DNA from: Arthonia radiata
Taxonomy: Eukaryota > Ascomycota > Arthoniomycetes > Arthoniales > Arthoniaceae
Reading direction: 5' to 3'
DNA length: 64,000 bases
Assembly: GCA_002989075.1 (NCBI GenBank)
Contig: PSQN01000004.1
Coordinates: 1,612,001-1,676,000, forward strand
The notes under the pieces are model-generated. The model saw only the letters and a list, made by a program, of their open reading frames with translations. It had not been told where the DNA came from and made no database searches. The first letter of the stretch is position 1; each line of letters starts with the position of its first letter. Both the position numbers and the translations under genes were made by a program. Below are positions 35,132-45,547 of the stretch, one piece after another.

Positions 35132-35133
<2 letters not shown>

Positions 35134-35676
35134 ACGCTTCGACGATAGCTCGGAGAGCAGATGGTAAACCTTTGAATCTCGCTTCGTGCTAGAGATCAAT
35201 CCCTTGCGTGCTCTTCCTACGATAGTCCTATCGTCTGAAGTCAAGACAGAGATGCGGCTGAAGATGCGGCTCAACGAGATCGCTTTACAAACAATTCCTG
35301 CCAATGCCTTCCCTCCACCACGAGGCGGGGGCGTGCCTGCCAAGTGTCGAGCATTCCTGCCATTGAAGCTTGGCACGAGTCATGTTATATGCAGGCGTGC
35401 TGGAGTTATCCTATCCGAGCCGTCGGAGTGACCAAAATAGCAGTATCGATTCGCTTGACAAGCATGTCGGTAATACATCATGCGTTGAGGTTGCAGAACG
35501 GCACCGCATATACTTCTCTCTCGTAAAGCGTGCCTGTTATTGTGCCCGAAAAGGAGCAAAGTCTGCTTGACAATTAGGGTCAAGGCTCCACTCTAGAAAT
35601 TGAGCTCGCTTGGCAACATATGTCGATGCTGATCAGCCAGGAATGTGCGATTAGAATAACGGACGATCTTGTCTTC
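35132..35676. other. Intergenic stretch
   Basis: About 545 bp lie between the secreted-protein gene and the P450 relic. Only short frames on both strands, none convincing. It must contain the secreted-protein promoter. Confidence 0.5.
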
Positions 35677-37390
35677 TCATCGCGGCTTGATTGAAAGAAT
35701 GACATCCTCGTCCTCCATTGCGCTCATAATGCCGAGACAAGGCCCTTTGGTATTCAGGTTTGGCAACTTTGCATGGGTATGAGGCTTCACTTCAAAGCTT
35801 GAAAGTAGTAATGCTACGACGGTAATAATCTTGGCTTTAGCAAGGAAGCGACCCGGACAGTGCGATATGCCAGCCCCGAATGGCTTGTAGCTTGGATCGT
35901 TTGCGAGCTTGTCATTTTCTAAAGGTCGCTCTGCTAACGGAATGGCTGCATATTCGCCGCAGACACTGTTGTCGAAAAGTAGTTGCCGATACGGTAGAAG
36001 GATTCGGCTACCTGCTCGCAATGTCCTCCCACCGATACTTGTGTCACGACAGACATCTCGGACCGATACTGACAAGTTGGCGTAGCGAACAGCCTCTTGA
36101 TAAACACTCACAAGCTGTGGACATCGCTTATTGATGTGAGCTTCGACATTTCGAGGAGGGGTCAAGGGCTATGATGATTGCATTACTCCGTCGTTGGTTG
36201 CAGCCAAGAGCGAAGGGTGCTGCATGATGATTGCCAACGTCCAAAAGCAAGCCTTTCAGGTGTTGGATTAGATGACCCAATACTGCATTGTGAGGAAGAC
36301 TGCGATGTCCGACGAAACAAGGCCGCGCCTAGAAGCCACATGGTCAGCCAGAATGTGCTATACTATCATACCGTTGCATGGCTGGTCGGAAAGCAGCCCC
36401 TTCAAGCAACTCGTGCAGTCTGACGATTAGAAGAGATTCATCATAGCAATACAGCGATGGCAGGCTGACCTTCTCAGCTCACTTTCCGTCGTCTTCACGA
36501 CCCACGAGGCATCCAGCCGTGCTTTCGATGGTATGTAAAGATACGCTGTCATGTTCCCTTGGAGTTGCCGTCGTGCTCTGTGCATATAATTCGACCACGG
36601 CGGAGCCATTTTGCAGCTGAGCTTCCAAGCTTGCCGGTCGAAATTTCGAAATTTCGTCCAACTCTCAGGGCGGACTTCCAGCGGACGACTGCCAAAAAAG
36701 CGGTTGTTGAGAATTTCGGAAACGCCTCCTGCGCCCATCACTTCCGGGAGCACGTTCGCGTACTACCATCTTCGTTGAGGATCGCAACCCCTGGCATGGT
36801 GTCTGCTGTCAATGACTCCGAGAGATGGTTGATCACGTTTTGCTGCAGGCCTTCCAGCTTCTAAGTTCTCACCAGGATGAAGCTGAATCCTCTGCATCGT
36901 CTGTGAGAGACGGAGGAACGGCTTGAGCGCAGGATTTGGGGAAAGATTTTGATCGGAGCTGGTCGCCGGCATTGATTCTGCTGCGACTTGCTCGGAAGCC
37001 GTAGGTTTTTGCCACATCTGCTCGATTGCTGCAGGGCTTGTTTCGAAGCTACGGACAACATCTTCGAGGTACGCATCGAAGGAGAAGTCAGCCGTGTTCT
37101 TGGTAATGGCCACCATTTCTTCGGCCGCAGTAGCAACGTAGGTTCTTTCGCCAGCTAGCACCAATGCGAAGATCTCGCGTTGTTCTCCGAAATACTGCCG
37201 TCCGTAAGTAATGGTCCCATGGCTGTCTTTGAAAAACGAGATTGCATGGCCAATAAACGGTAGCCAGTACGGAAGTGGTGGTGGATCAGTCAAGTGCAAC
37301 CTTGACAATATCGTGTAGCGATGGAGACTCCAAGCTAGAAGCAGCGAGATTAGTGTGCTTAGATATTGAAGGTTGACACAATTGTAGTCC
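35677..37390 (-). pseudogene. Cytochrome P450 pseudogene
   Basis: P450 similarity covers the whole span in three frames. The N-terminal part has a membrane anchor (LISLLLAW) and LPYWLPFIGHAISFF, then HPGENL. A middle part follows with MLPEVMGAGGV, FRNFDRQAWKLS and SWVVKTTESE. The C-terminal part has EAVR (the ExxR pair of helix K) and the haem loop FGAGISHCPGRF with the Cys ligand. The order and the YW-P-GHA start resemble fungal P450s of the CYP7/prostacyclin-synthase-like kind. It is broken: there is no in-frame ATG at the start, frame changes occur near 36,865 and 36,760, and three stops (36169-36171, 36256-36258, 36268-36270) fall in or beside the conserved I-helix segment KACFWTLAII, where no intron fits. 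It is a host gene that has died rather recently, since the haem loop is intact. Confidence 0.85.
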
Positions 37391-38575
37391 GTTTGGAGAG
37401 CACCATTATGTTACGTGGCACGTGATATGGAACAATAAGAGCAGGCAGGAATACGGGCCGTCGGGCCTGAAAAGCAGTATAAGAGCAAGGCATCTGCAAG
37501 TAATGAATGATCACTGGCTGCACCTTGTGTCAGGGACCATACTCAACCCCCTCACTTGAGTCACCGTCAAAGTAACCCCTTCGTTTGAGCGTGTACTGTG
37601 TGGAGTATCGACGCGTTGTTTGTTCGGCTTAAGCAACAGCTATCATGCATGTCACCCGGCACGCTATCAGCGACGTGAAATGGAGAATTTGTCCACTGCG
37701 CCAGGCCGTTGATGCCAAGCCGGGAGCATGAGTCGTGTCAGAACTCCAAGATGCAGATATGTAACACCAGGGATAGGCTCTGTCATCGTGAGCGGTGTGC
37801 CATGATGATACAGAGAGGCTCGCTGCACGGCTCAGATCTCGTGCCAGCTCCTTCCCGCTCGACGATTGTCAATCCATCTCATCCAGATTCACTTCTCGAT
37901 TAGAAGGCTTTCTCTCCATACTCTACATATGCGCTTGTGCGTGCTCAAAACATGGCGAGCCAGTATGGTTCTCGCTACGAGGATCAATTATGCGGATTAC
38001 TGCAGCGTCCCTTACGATAGAGACAATGCTCAAGATTACGCAAGAAGCTGATGCTCATCCGAACAAGAAGTCGCCACTGCTTACGTGGGCGATTTCCCGC
38101 ATCACATCGCGATGCTCGGCAGCTTCGAGCACCGTTCACTGCGGCACCTTAGATCACACGAGCTTCGAGCGGGCCACAGCTGCGCAAGGAGAAGGACTCG
38201 CTGATCAGCAGCAACTGACAAGTAGTGGATCTGAAGAGTGTCGCGTGGCTTCTGAAACTGCACATCGCCTTACTTTGTTCTCCAAGAAAGGTCATGGCAT
38301 TGACTTGCTGCCGTGTCTGGGCGCTGCAGGGCTTCAAAAGCCGAGTATGAAGAGCGTCTGATTCCACGAGGCGCTGGAGCCATTTGCCTGCACCACCCGC
38401 AGTCTTTGTGGCCCCATAGCATCCATGCGGTAAGTGCGCCTTCTGAATGCGCCGGCAGAATGCCTGCTCTTTCCTTATTACCCTCATCTCACCCGTGCTT
38501 TGCGTTATGCTGTTAGCTCATGAACTGCTAACCTTCTTGCCCACCTCCGCTGCAACCAACAACAGCATCGACAAC
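37391..38575. other. Intergenic stretch without a supported gene
   Basis: About 1.2 kb. A + frame of 188 codons (37795-38361) is open but low in protein-like character and without splice context. The frame of the next gene is open upstream to an ATG at 38447, but the start at 38576 is preferred. Confidence 0.45.
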
Positions 38576-39967
38576 ATGGCTACCAGCGGCGTCGCGGACG
38601 CGCTCTCGCTGTTGTCATCTCTCCCTCCAGCACTGCTGCACCAGATCCCTGCTCTGCAGCCGCCTCAGGGCATACAGAGTAATTTCATCAATCCGCCGAC
38701 GCAGGGACCAATCTTCGTCATCTACGCCAGTATCGTCCTCGGCTTCGTGCTCTTCTTCTATGCTATTCGCGTCTACACGAAAACTTTCATAGTACGGCAA
38801 GCTACCTGGGACGACCTCACTTGCACGCTCGGTCTCGTCGGCGTCATCCTCAACTACGTGGTATACATGTACGGCATCATCGATGGGCCCTATGGCAAGC
38901 ATCAGTGGGATGTCCCGCTAGCCGACATGGTCAGCAAGAAAGCGTTAGTCACAGACTACGTCGCCGAGACTCTCGTTTTTCCGCCACTGGCCCTCATCAA
39001 ACTCTCCTTCTTCCTCTTCTACCTTCAGGTCTTCTGGCCGCAGCGCTGGTTTCGACTGTGCGTCTATTTCGGGGCAGCGTTCAATTGCGTGTTCTACACC
39101 GCAGCAACGGCTACTATGCTGGCGTTGACGACACCACGCTCGAACGAGACCTGGATCTCCCACGGCGTCGGCTCTGACCAGTCGAAAGCGATCAAGTTCA
39201 CAGTTGCTAGCTCTGCCGTCGGCTTTGCTATCGATGTCTACCTTATTGGTCTGCCTATCCGAGCAGTGTTCCAGCTGCAGCTGCCTCTTCGCAAGAAGAT
39301 TGGCGCGAGCGTCATGTTCCTCACCGGGCTCATCGCCTGCGTCTGCTCGATATTGACGTTGTACTATCGTCACGTCATCACACAGAACCCGGATCTGACC
39401 TGGATCGGCCTGACGGCGCAGATCGTAGTCATGACGGAGATGTACGCGGGGCTGATATGTTTGTGTTTGCCACCACTCAGCAGACTGCTGTCGTATCACA
39501 ACCTCACTTTGTCGTCGCTGCACTCTCGAATGACTTCGCCGATGCACTCCAGTCAAGGGACGAAGACAGTGCACAATGGAGCAAAACTGGATGGGGCAGA
39601 GATCTCTTGGCCTATCGCTGCAGATCCATGTGAGAAGCAGCTGTACAACATGCCCGGCCGGGAGTTCTCCAGCCGTGGCAACGACTCCGAGGTCGAATTT
39701 GGCGTTGCCAGCGTCGCCAGATTTGAGCTGCCGAAGGTAAAGCGGTTGACACCGATGAAGGAGATCAGGCGCAGCTGGTACCTTGACAGTCACAATGACA
39801 GCAGGCCGAGCCTGCCATCAGAGAAGACCAGAGACGGCAGCGACGAGAGCAGCAGGCCGAGCCTACCGACTGAGAGAGGCAGTGAAGATGATGACGTGGT
39901 CGGCAGGACGTTCTACAGCGAAGGCAGTCTACAGTGGCCGTTGCGGAACGACTACAAGGGGCACTAG
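38576..39967 (+). CDS. Fungal rhodopsin-domain integral membrane protein
   Basis: A single exon of 463 residues from ATG 38576 (context ACAACATGGC). An in-frame ATG at 38447 would add 43 residues. Seven hydrophobic helices occupy about residues 50-330. The loop with RVYTKTFIVRQATWDDLTC and the IKLSFFLFYLQVF helix are hallmarks of the large ascomycete family of Pth11/SatP-like rhodopsin-domain proteins. Members act in surface sensing or have unknown roles; no ligand can be inferred. The cytoplasmic tail is Ser/Arg-rich and contains a duplicated SRPSLP(S/T)E element (about 402-435). A 282-codon antisense frame over this gene is a shadow. Confidence 0.85.
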   Translation: MATSGVADALSLLSSLPPALLHQIPALQPPQGIQSNFINPPTQGPIFVIYASIVLGFVLFFYAIRVYTKTFIVRQATWDDLTCTLGLVGVILNYVVYMYGIIDGPYGKHQWDVPLADMVSKKALVTDYVAETLVFPPLALIKLSFFLFYLQVFWPQRWFRLCVYFGAAFNCVFYTAATATMLALTTPRSNETWISHGVGSDQSKAIKFTVASSAVGFAIDVYLIGLPIRAVFQLQLPLRKKIGASVMFLTGLIACVCSILTLYYRHVITQNPDLTWIGLTAQIVVMTEMYAGLICLCLPPLSRLLSYHNLTLSSLHSRMTSPMHSSQGTKTVHNGAKLDGAEISWPIAADPCEKQLYNMPGREFSSRGNDSEVEFGVASVARFELPKVKRLTPMKEIRRSWYLDSHNDSRPSLPSEKTRDGSDESSRPSLPTERGSEDDDVVGRTFYSEGSLQWPLRNDYKGH

Positions 39968-40455
39968 TAGGGAAACCTAAAACGAAAGAGATAAATAAAA
40001 GATACCTGGCAAACAGCATTTACTATCCACAATCAGATCGCCACAACTGTTCTCTCGCCCTGAGACAGAGTATCGTTCGTCGGCAGTACCGTTCCTTGTT
40101 CCCGCCCAATGTTCTTGTCTGATTACAGCACGTGGTGTAAGAGTCGGAGTCCATGTGATGTACTAACATCAGCAGCGTTTCGCAGTGGACTACCTGCAGT
40201 ACGTCTCGCACCTCCACACTACACTGCCCTTCGTACAGGCCAGATGTCTTGACCAGACATGCAGTAATTATGACCATCCGTCATTTGTTCCGCAGACAGC
40301 GCTCAGCATGCACAAAAAGACCTGGCAGCTCATCACCCCATGCTCATCTACTTCGCCAGCACCACAGGTCGATTATCTCTCATACTTCCTTCATCCGCCA
40401 TCCCACTTCCGCTCGCAAACCCGCATCTCTTTGTCCCGGTTCTAGCTTACTTACT
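39968..40455. other. Intergenic stretch
   Basis: About 490 bp between two + genes, holding the 3' end of the membrane protein gene and the promoter of the next. No coding frame or repeat that I can support. Confidence 0.5.
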
Positions 40456-41096
40456 ATGGCCAACTCAGCCCGCTTCTCCGGCCCCATCCAAAACACCTCC
40501 CACGGCCACGGCGCATGCACCGAACTCTGCATGCACACCACCATGCCCACGCATCCCTTTATTCCACATGCGGGGCACCTCAAGATCGAAGGCCCACGGC
40601 CTGAGACACTCTTCGCGGCCGCATGCGCTGCGATCATGGATGGGATTGAGAGCTTCAGGAATATGCCGCATGTGGTCGCGATATTGTGGGTGCCCTTCCT
40701 TTCGCGCTCGGAAAGATGGGTGTGCCCTCCCGTCTCGTCTTGGTACGGATGCGGTGATGCTGAAAGCGTGCCATCGACAACTTGCTTGCAAATTGTGGCT
40801 TCAGAATGGCAGTTTTGCTGACGCTTGGCAGTCTCTATCGCGAACAGCGAGACAAAGAGGGAAACATAAAACCGGGGCAGTGGATCGCGGAGACGCAGGG
40901 CATGATGTGGTGGCATGATACGGGATACAGAGGCGCTGGGTATATGCATTGGTTTGAGCGGACGCATGACTTTGAGTTTGAGTGGCGGGAGGGTGGGAAG
41001 GAGGTGCAGTCAGTGGAGGAAGGAGGGCCGTCCGTAAAACGTGAGAAGAGCGCAGTCGTCAAGGAGGAGCCGTGTCTGAGACAGTTGAAGACGTAG
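40456..41096 (+). CDS. Small protein of unknown family, paralogue 1 of an inverted pair
   Basis: Exons 40456-40685 and 40832-41096 give 164 residues. The 146-bp intron (GTGGGT..GGCAG with a TGCTGAC branch) is phase 2. No signal peptide or membrane helix. The N-terminal exon carries MHTTMPTHPF, GHLKIEG and AAACAAIMDGIESFRNMP. The second exon carries LYREQRDKEGNIKPGQW and MHWFERTHDFEFEW, then a charged tail. These blocks, and the intron at the same codon phase, recur in the gene at 41475-42102 on the opposite strand, which supports both models. His-, Trp- and Asp-rich stretches could bind metal, but that is a guess. I do not recognise the family. Confidence 0.7.
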
Positions 41097-41474
41097 AAAT
41101 CATGGTACGGTGGATGCTGGAGCTTGCTGTGTGGATCGGTGTGTGAACGTTAAGGCTTCCTGCCGCGAAGGCTGACTGCAGCTGGTCCAATGGAATGAGT
41201 GTAAGCAAGACGACCATCGCGATGTTCGACTGTCTCATGGAGGCTAGCAGCACATACACCACCCCTATCATTTCAATGCTCCCCCAAATCCTTACATCAC
41301 TTCCCAAAGCACCCATCACAAACACCCATCCAAATCCAAAGATCTTCCGTCCTCCCCACCAACCCAAACCCCCACCACCACCCACCAACCCCCTCCTCAA
41401 ACCACACCCACCCACACCCACCCACACAAACCCCCTAACCTCCTCCTTAGGATCCAGCCCACACGCCCCTCCCC
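41097..41474. other. Spacer between tail-to-tail paralogues, CCCACC-rich
   Basis: About 380 bp between the two stop codons. The right half (about 41,285-41,470) is a pyrimidine-rich low-complexity tract of CCCACC/CCACAC units on +. No coding frame. Confidence 0.6.
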
Positions 41475-42102
41475 CTAATCAGACTCAAACCCAAACTCAT
41501 GCCATCGATCAAACAAATGCTCTCGTGCCGGATAATGCAGCGTCACCATGCCCCTAGCCCTCGCCACCCACCGGCGCGGTATCACTTTACCTTGGGCATC
41601 GCGGAGTTGGCGTATCGACCTTGTTGAATTAGCTTCATTTTCCTGCATCCTGATTTCTTTCCCTCGACTTCCCACGCCCTCACCCACTCCCATCACCATC
41701 CACGTGCATCACTTTCACCACACACCCACTCCCTCTCCTAGACCTCTTCCCACCCCCGCTCACCCCAACAGAAGCAGGAACAAAAACTCACACAACACAA
41801 ACACAGCTCGGCATGCTCCAAAACTCCCCAATCCCATCCATGATCGCATCGCACGCTTTCGCAAAGCGCGCGGCGCTCACCCCGGCTCCCCAGATCTGGA
41901 GGTGCGCGGCGTGGTTGTCGTAGGTCGTACGTTCGGCATATTTGGGAAGGTCGGTGTGTTTGGTGTGTAAAGGAAACGGATGCGTGGGCATGGTCGTCTG
42001 CATGTGGAATTGCTCGAGCGGGTGGGTGCGCGGGTGCGGGACGTGGACGACAGGGCCGCGGTAGCGGGTTGAGTTGGGGATGTCTGGGGGGTTGGTGGGC
42101 AT
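41475..42102 (-). CDS. Small protein of unknown family, paralogue 2 of an inverted pair
   Basis: Exons 42102-41792 and 41619-41475 give 151 residues. The 172-bp intron 41620-41791 (GTGAGT..ACAAG, branch GCTAAT) interrupts the same phase-2 position as in paralogue 1. Shared blocks are NSTRYRGP, MQTTMPTHPFP, HLQIWG, KACDAIMDGIGEFWSMP and, after the intron, RQLRDAQGKVIPRRW and FDRWHEFGFES. The frame is open upstream of the chosen ATG through a Pro/His-rich stretch without another ATG. Compared with paralogue 1 it has an insert (KHTDLPKYAERTTYDNHAA) and a shorter tail. The function is unknown. Confidence 0.65.
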
Positions 42103-42531
42103 GGTTTGGTGAGGGATGACGTTGACTTTTGAGCTTGGGGGTATGGGAGATTCAGATTGGGTGAGGAGGCCAGGAGACGGGGGGGGCTTTGAGGGTGGCG
42201 GGAAGGGTTGATGGTGACGTGGCGGGAATGGCTGGGGGTGACGTGGCGAGGATAAGATGGTGCGGTGGCGAGGTGGCTTGAGGGTGCTGGCGCAGTGGAA
42301 TGGGGATTGTGATCTTATCAATGTGCCTCGTCGGGATAATGAATTTCTGTGATACTAGCGAACGTGATTAGAGACGCTGGGCAGACTAAGGGACAACGGA
42401 CGAGATTGCGATTCGTCCGATGTTTTCAAATTGCCGATAGCAGGACATGCCTGTCTCTGTTGCTTCCTAGACATTCCTGAACTCCTCGCTCATGTCAGCG
42501 GTCGTAAAAAGCAATGCTAATGAGCACATCG
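42103..42531. other. Intergenic stretch
   Basis: About 430 bp. Part of it is a Pro/His-rich open frame on minus upstream of paralogue 2, GC-rich and repetitive. It contains the promoter of paralogue 2 and the 3' end of the HAD-SAK gene. Confidence 0.5.
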
Positions 42532-44300
42532 TTAGTACGTCAACCCAGCATCGTCGTTTGCGCCATCCATGCCGAACGAACGCTTGTTCGACTGGTCATC
42601 CAGCGATCGGTACGGCGGCTGTGCATTCCTCTTGTTCCCACGCGGACCGCCTCCTGACGGACCTCTTCCCTGCCCACCGCGACCTCCCCTGCCGCCGCGC
42701 CCACCGCCTCGAGCGAAGTGACCACCACGAGACTGCTGGCCGGTTGGTCCAAGCGGCACATACCGATTATCGTTCTGTTGAGGCTTCGGCTGTGCACCAA
42801 GAGGTGGGAAGTCGTCCTGCGGTAGAGGCCGTTTGATGCCTTTGTTCTGCTCAAACCCGTTTTGTCGAAGCTGTGGCTTCTGTTGATCTAGCCTCAGTAG
42901 GACTTTCTCGCCCACGACCGTGTCGAACTCAATCTGCTTCTCTGGCGGAATGGGCGACCACTGCGATATCCTTCCCGCATCAGATGGACGTGCGTCCTGC
43001 CGCCTTGCAAGTACGATGTGAGGAACATTACTCTCCACCCAGAAGCGCGCCGTTACAGGCACAGGCTCGACTCGCGCAGCCCAGACTTTGTTCTCATACA
43101 CGCCGAGTCCAACGACTTTCCAGCGAATCTTGTGGCCGAGGCCGCCTACCTTCTCTTTCAATGTGTCTGTGAGGCTTCGAGGTGTGATCATGACATTGTT
43201 AGAAAGCGTGCGTAGGCGCTCTTTAAGAATGACAGACGGGTTCAGATTTGCGACTTCTGGCAATCGCTGGGAGTCAGCAGGGTCAAGGAGGTAGCCAGAG
43301 AAGAGAACTGAGCGTTTGAGACTCCAAGCTATGGAGCCAGGAGGAGCATTTCCTGAGGCGATGTAGTTGTTGTGCTCGTTGATCATCCTTTGGACTTCAA
43401 CGGTTTCTGCGAGAGGATCCAAGGTTTTAGCGCCTGGCGCCACAGGCACAACCTCGAATTGTATGTGACTTTCGCCGTTCGTGGTATCACGCTGGCGATT
43501 GATGTCGGCACAGAACCCTTCAAATGCTGTGACACTAACGAGAAGGTCAGTCAACGTATGATAGCTGACCTGGGTGCACTCACTGCTTGGGTCTGTCTTC
43601 GTAGATCTTCATCTCCTCTGCCTTGCTGTAGGTTTGGATTATCTTGGTCAAAAAGGCTTGCTTGAAGTGCATGGTAGATGGAAACTTCTCGTTCTGTGGA
43701 CCTGTCATAGGCTTCAATCCCATCATGTCGAAGTTCAGGCCTTTAGATTTCACCATGCGTTGTATTAGCTCCGAGAATCTGCTCTCGGAGCGACCGGTTA
43801 GGAGGACGGTGAGGGCATTCTGTTGCTCCATCGATAGTTTGACCAGGTCGACCTATACATGTTAAACGCGTCTTGCATCCAATACGAGCACACCTACTAT
43901 AGTCTCGTTCCACCACCCGGACCACGCACGCGGCTCTTCCTTCTCTGTGCCTTCCCCGACTGCCCCCAGAAAGGCCGGGTTGTGCCACCAGCCTCCAGAG
44001 TGGAATACATTATCGCTTTGCAGAGTGCCAATATTGGCGCCGTGCCAGAGCTGGGCGTTGGGCAGAGGAGTATCAAATACTAAGGAATTAATCAGCTTCT
44101 TTACTCTAGGGTGTGGCAAGTCAGTCGCATACGTGTGTTGTCGAAGTCATAGACATGAATACTTCGTATTGATTCTACACCTATGGCATGTCGTTAATTG
44201 TCGTCCGACAGAGTGTGACAGCCGCTGCTGACAGCTTACTAGGAAGCTCGCGGTCTATGCAGCTCCACCTCTTCAGGTTCTGCAGCGAGTGCATAGACAT
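42532..44300 (-). CDS. HAD-SAK domain protein (Swiss Army Knife RNA-repair-like) with RGG tail
   Basis: Five exons (44300-44240, 44180-44133, 44079-43898, 43852-43584, 43534-42532) give 520 residues, with all phases consistent. The introns are 59, 53, 45 and 49 bp. A HAD phosphatase core starts with VYDFDNTLFDTPLPN (nucleophile Asp32, Asp34; the codon for Leu37 is split by intron 2). LLTGRSESRF is HAD motif II and KIYEDRPKH provides the acidic motif near the end of the domain. This matches the HAD domain of fungal Swiss Army Knife RNA-repair-like proteins (formerly DUF2410). A middle domain of unknown fold follows (about 230-430). The tail is strongly Arg-Gly-Gly-rich (about 455-490), typical of RNA-binding proteins. 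A role in RNA processing or repair is known only by family name. It is divergent from the RING gene, with 287 bp between starts. Confidence 0.85.
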
Positions 44301-44587
44301 AGTGCGTCTGTGAGTATTGCGGATGCTAATTGCACGCCTTCCTGTTAACCACGAAATGGAAGCGCCGCGAACACCAATGCGGAGAAGAGAGGGAACCATT
44401 CAATAATCTGAGCAAGAGACGCACATGTAAACGTGAACGCGTTTTCGTCATTGGACTTTCCATAATCTCACATTACCGGATCCGGTATCTTGCCGCTGTT
44501 CGATTTTCCTTGAAGGTGCGGGCGCCACGACGCATTCTCCTTCCCTTCATTCACATCAAAGTGTCTTCACCATTCCATCATGCGTGC

Positions 44588-45547
44588 ATGGACGGTGACC
44601 AGTCATGCGATAAGCCTTCCAGCAGCCACGTTGAAGCTCCTAGCCGCGATAAAGCAAAGGCCAATGCCCAGGTAGAGGCGTGCTCCATCTGCCTGGAAGG
44701 AATCACTGATCGGGCCATTGCCGCTCCCTGTAATCATGCGAGCTTCGACTTTGTCTGCCTCATGAGCTGGGCGCAAGATCACCCCTCATGTCCGCTCTGT
44801 AAGTGGTAGCTGGTGGTTCGACGGGGTCATTTTACTAATTGGATGTCACTAGGTAAGAGACCCATCTCAGCCATCGAGTATGAGTGGGTTTCGCCTGATG
44901 ACTACCAAATATATCGCGTAAAGCGAAATGGCGAGGAATCAAGCAAATCCGTACCCAATCCGAACCAGGCTCGACGCTCGCGTTCTCGTCGCGGCAATGT
45001 CAGCATACCTCAACACCTCCGGCCGCGCAAAAAGCATCCTCGCTGGACGCATCCGTGTCCAGTCTCAGAAGAAGCAGCGTTGAGTCATAGGCGAAGAGTG
45101 TATAAGGACATGCTATACTCATGCCATGTTGGCGCTAATCGCATCTCGCAATTCCGTGAATTCACTCCACAAACGTTCGCACACAGCAAAGATCTACAAC
45201 TCAAAGCCAGAAAGTGGATACGACGTGAGCTTCAGGTATTTGATTTCCTCACGCCTTCGCTGGCAAATGATGAAGAAAAGCCACAGCGTCGGTATGCTGG
45301 CAGTACTGAATTCTTGCTGGAATACATCATTTCCGTACTGAAGACAATAGACGTGAAAGATTCAAATGGCCGAGCAGAGCGTATGCTCGGCGACTTCATA
45401 GGATTGGAACAGGCGCGGTTGTTCCTTCACGAGCTAAGCGCGTGGCTGCGAAGCCCATATACCGATCTTGAAGCCTGGGACAGACATGTGAGGTACCCGG
45501 AGCAAGCACAAGATACCACCCAACGTCTGGACAATCGCTTGCGTTGA
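44588..45547 (+). CDS. RING-finger protein (probable E3 ubiquitin ligase)
   Basis: Exons 44588-44798 and 44853-45547 give 301 residues. The 54-bp intron (GTAAGT..CACTAG, branch ACTAAT) splits the codon of the last zinc ligand, Cys71. The RING is near the N-terminus: Cys32, Cys35, Cys48, His50, Cys57, Cys68, Cys71. The expected fifth ligand position holds Asp54 (ASFDFVC), which is seen in some fungal RINGs. The rest is basic and Arg/Ser-rich (about 100-150), then helical (about 160-285), without a further known domain. The arrangement resembles fungal Topors-like RING proteins. The substrate is unknown. The start is the first ATG in frame before the RING (MDGDQSCDK). Confidence 0.85.

Noticed and set aside
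35677-37390. Introns to rescue the P450 reading frame.
   Set aside because: The stops sit inside or beside the conserved I-helix block without room for an intron, and the N-terminal frame changes have no suitable splice sites.
38447-38575. Upstream ATG adding 43 residues to the rhodopsin-domain protein.
   Set aside because: The ATG at 38576 has a much better context and the added residues lack family resemblance; the upstream part reads like 5' leader.
38945-39793. A 282-codon minus frame within the rhodopsin-domain gene.
   Set aside because: Antisense shadow of a membrane protein gene with clear family features.
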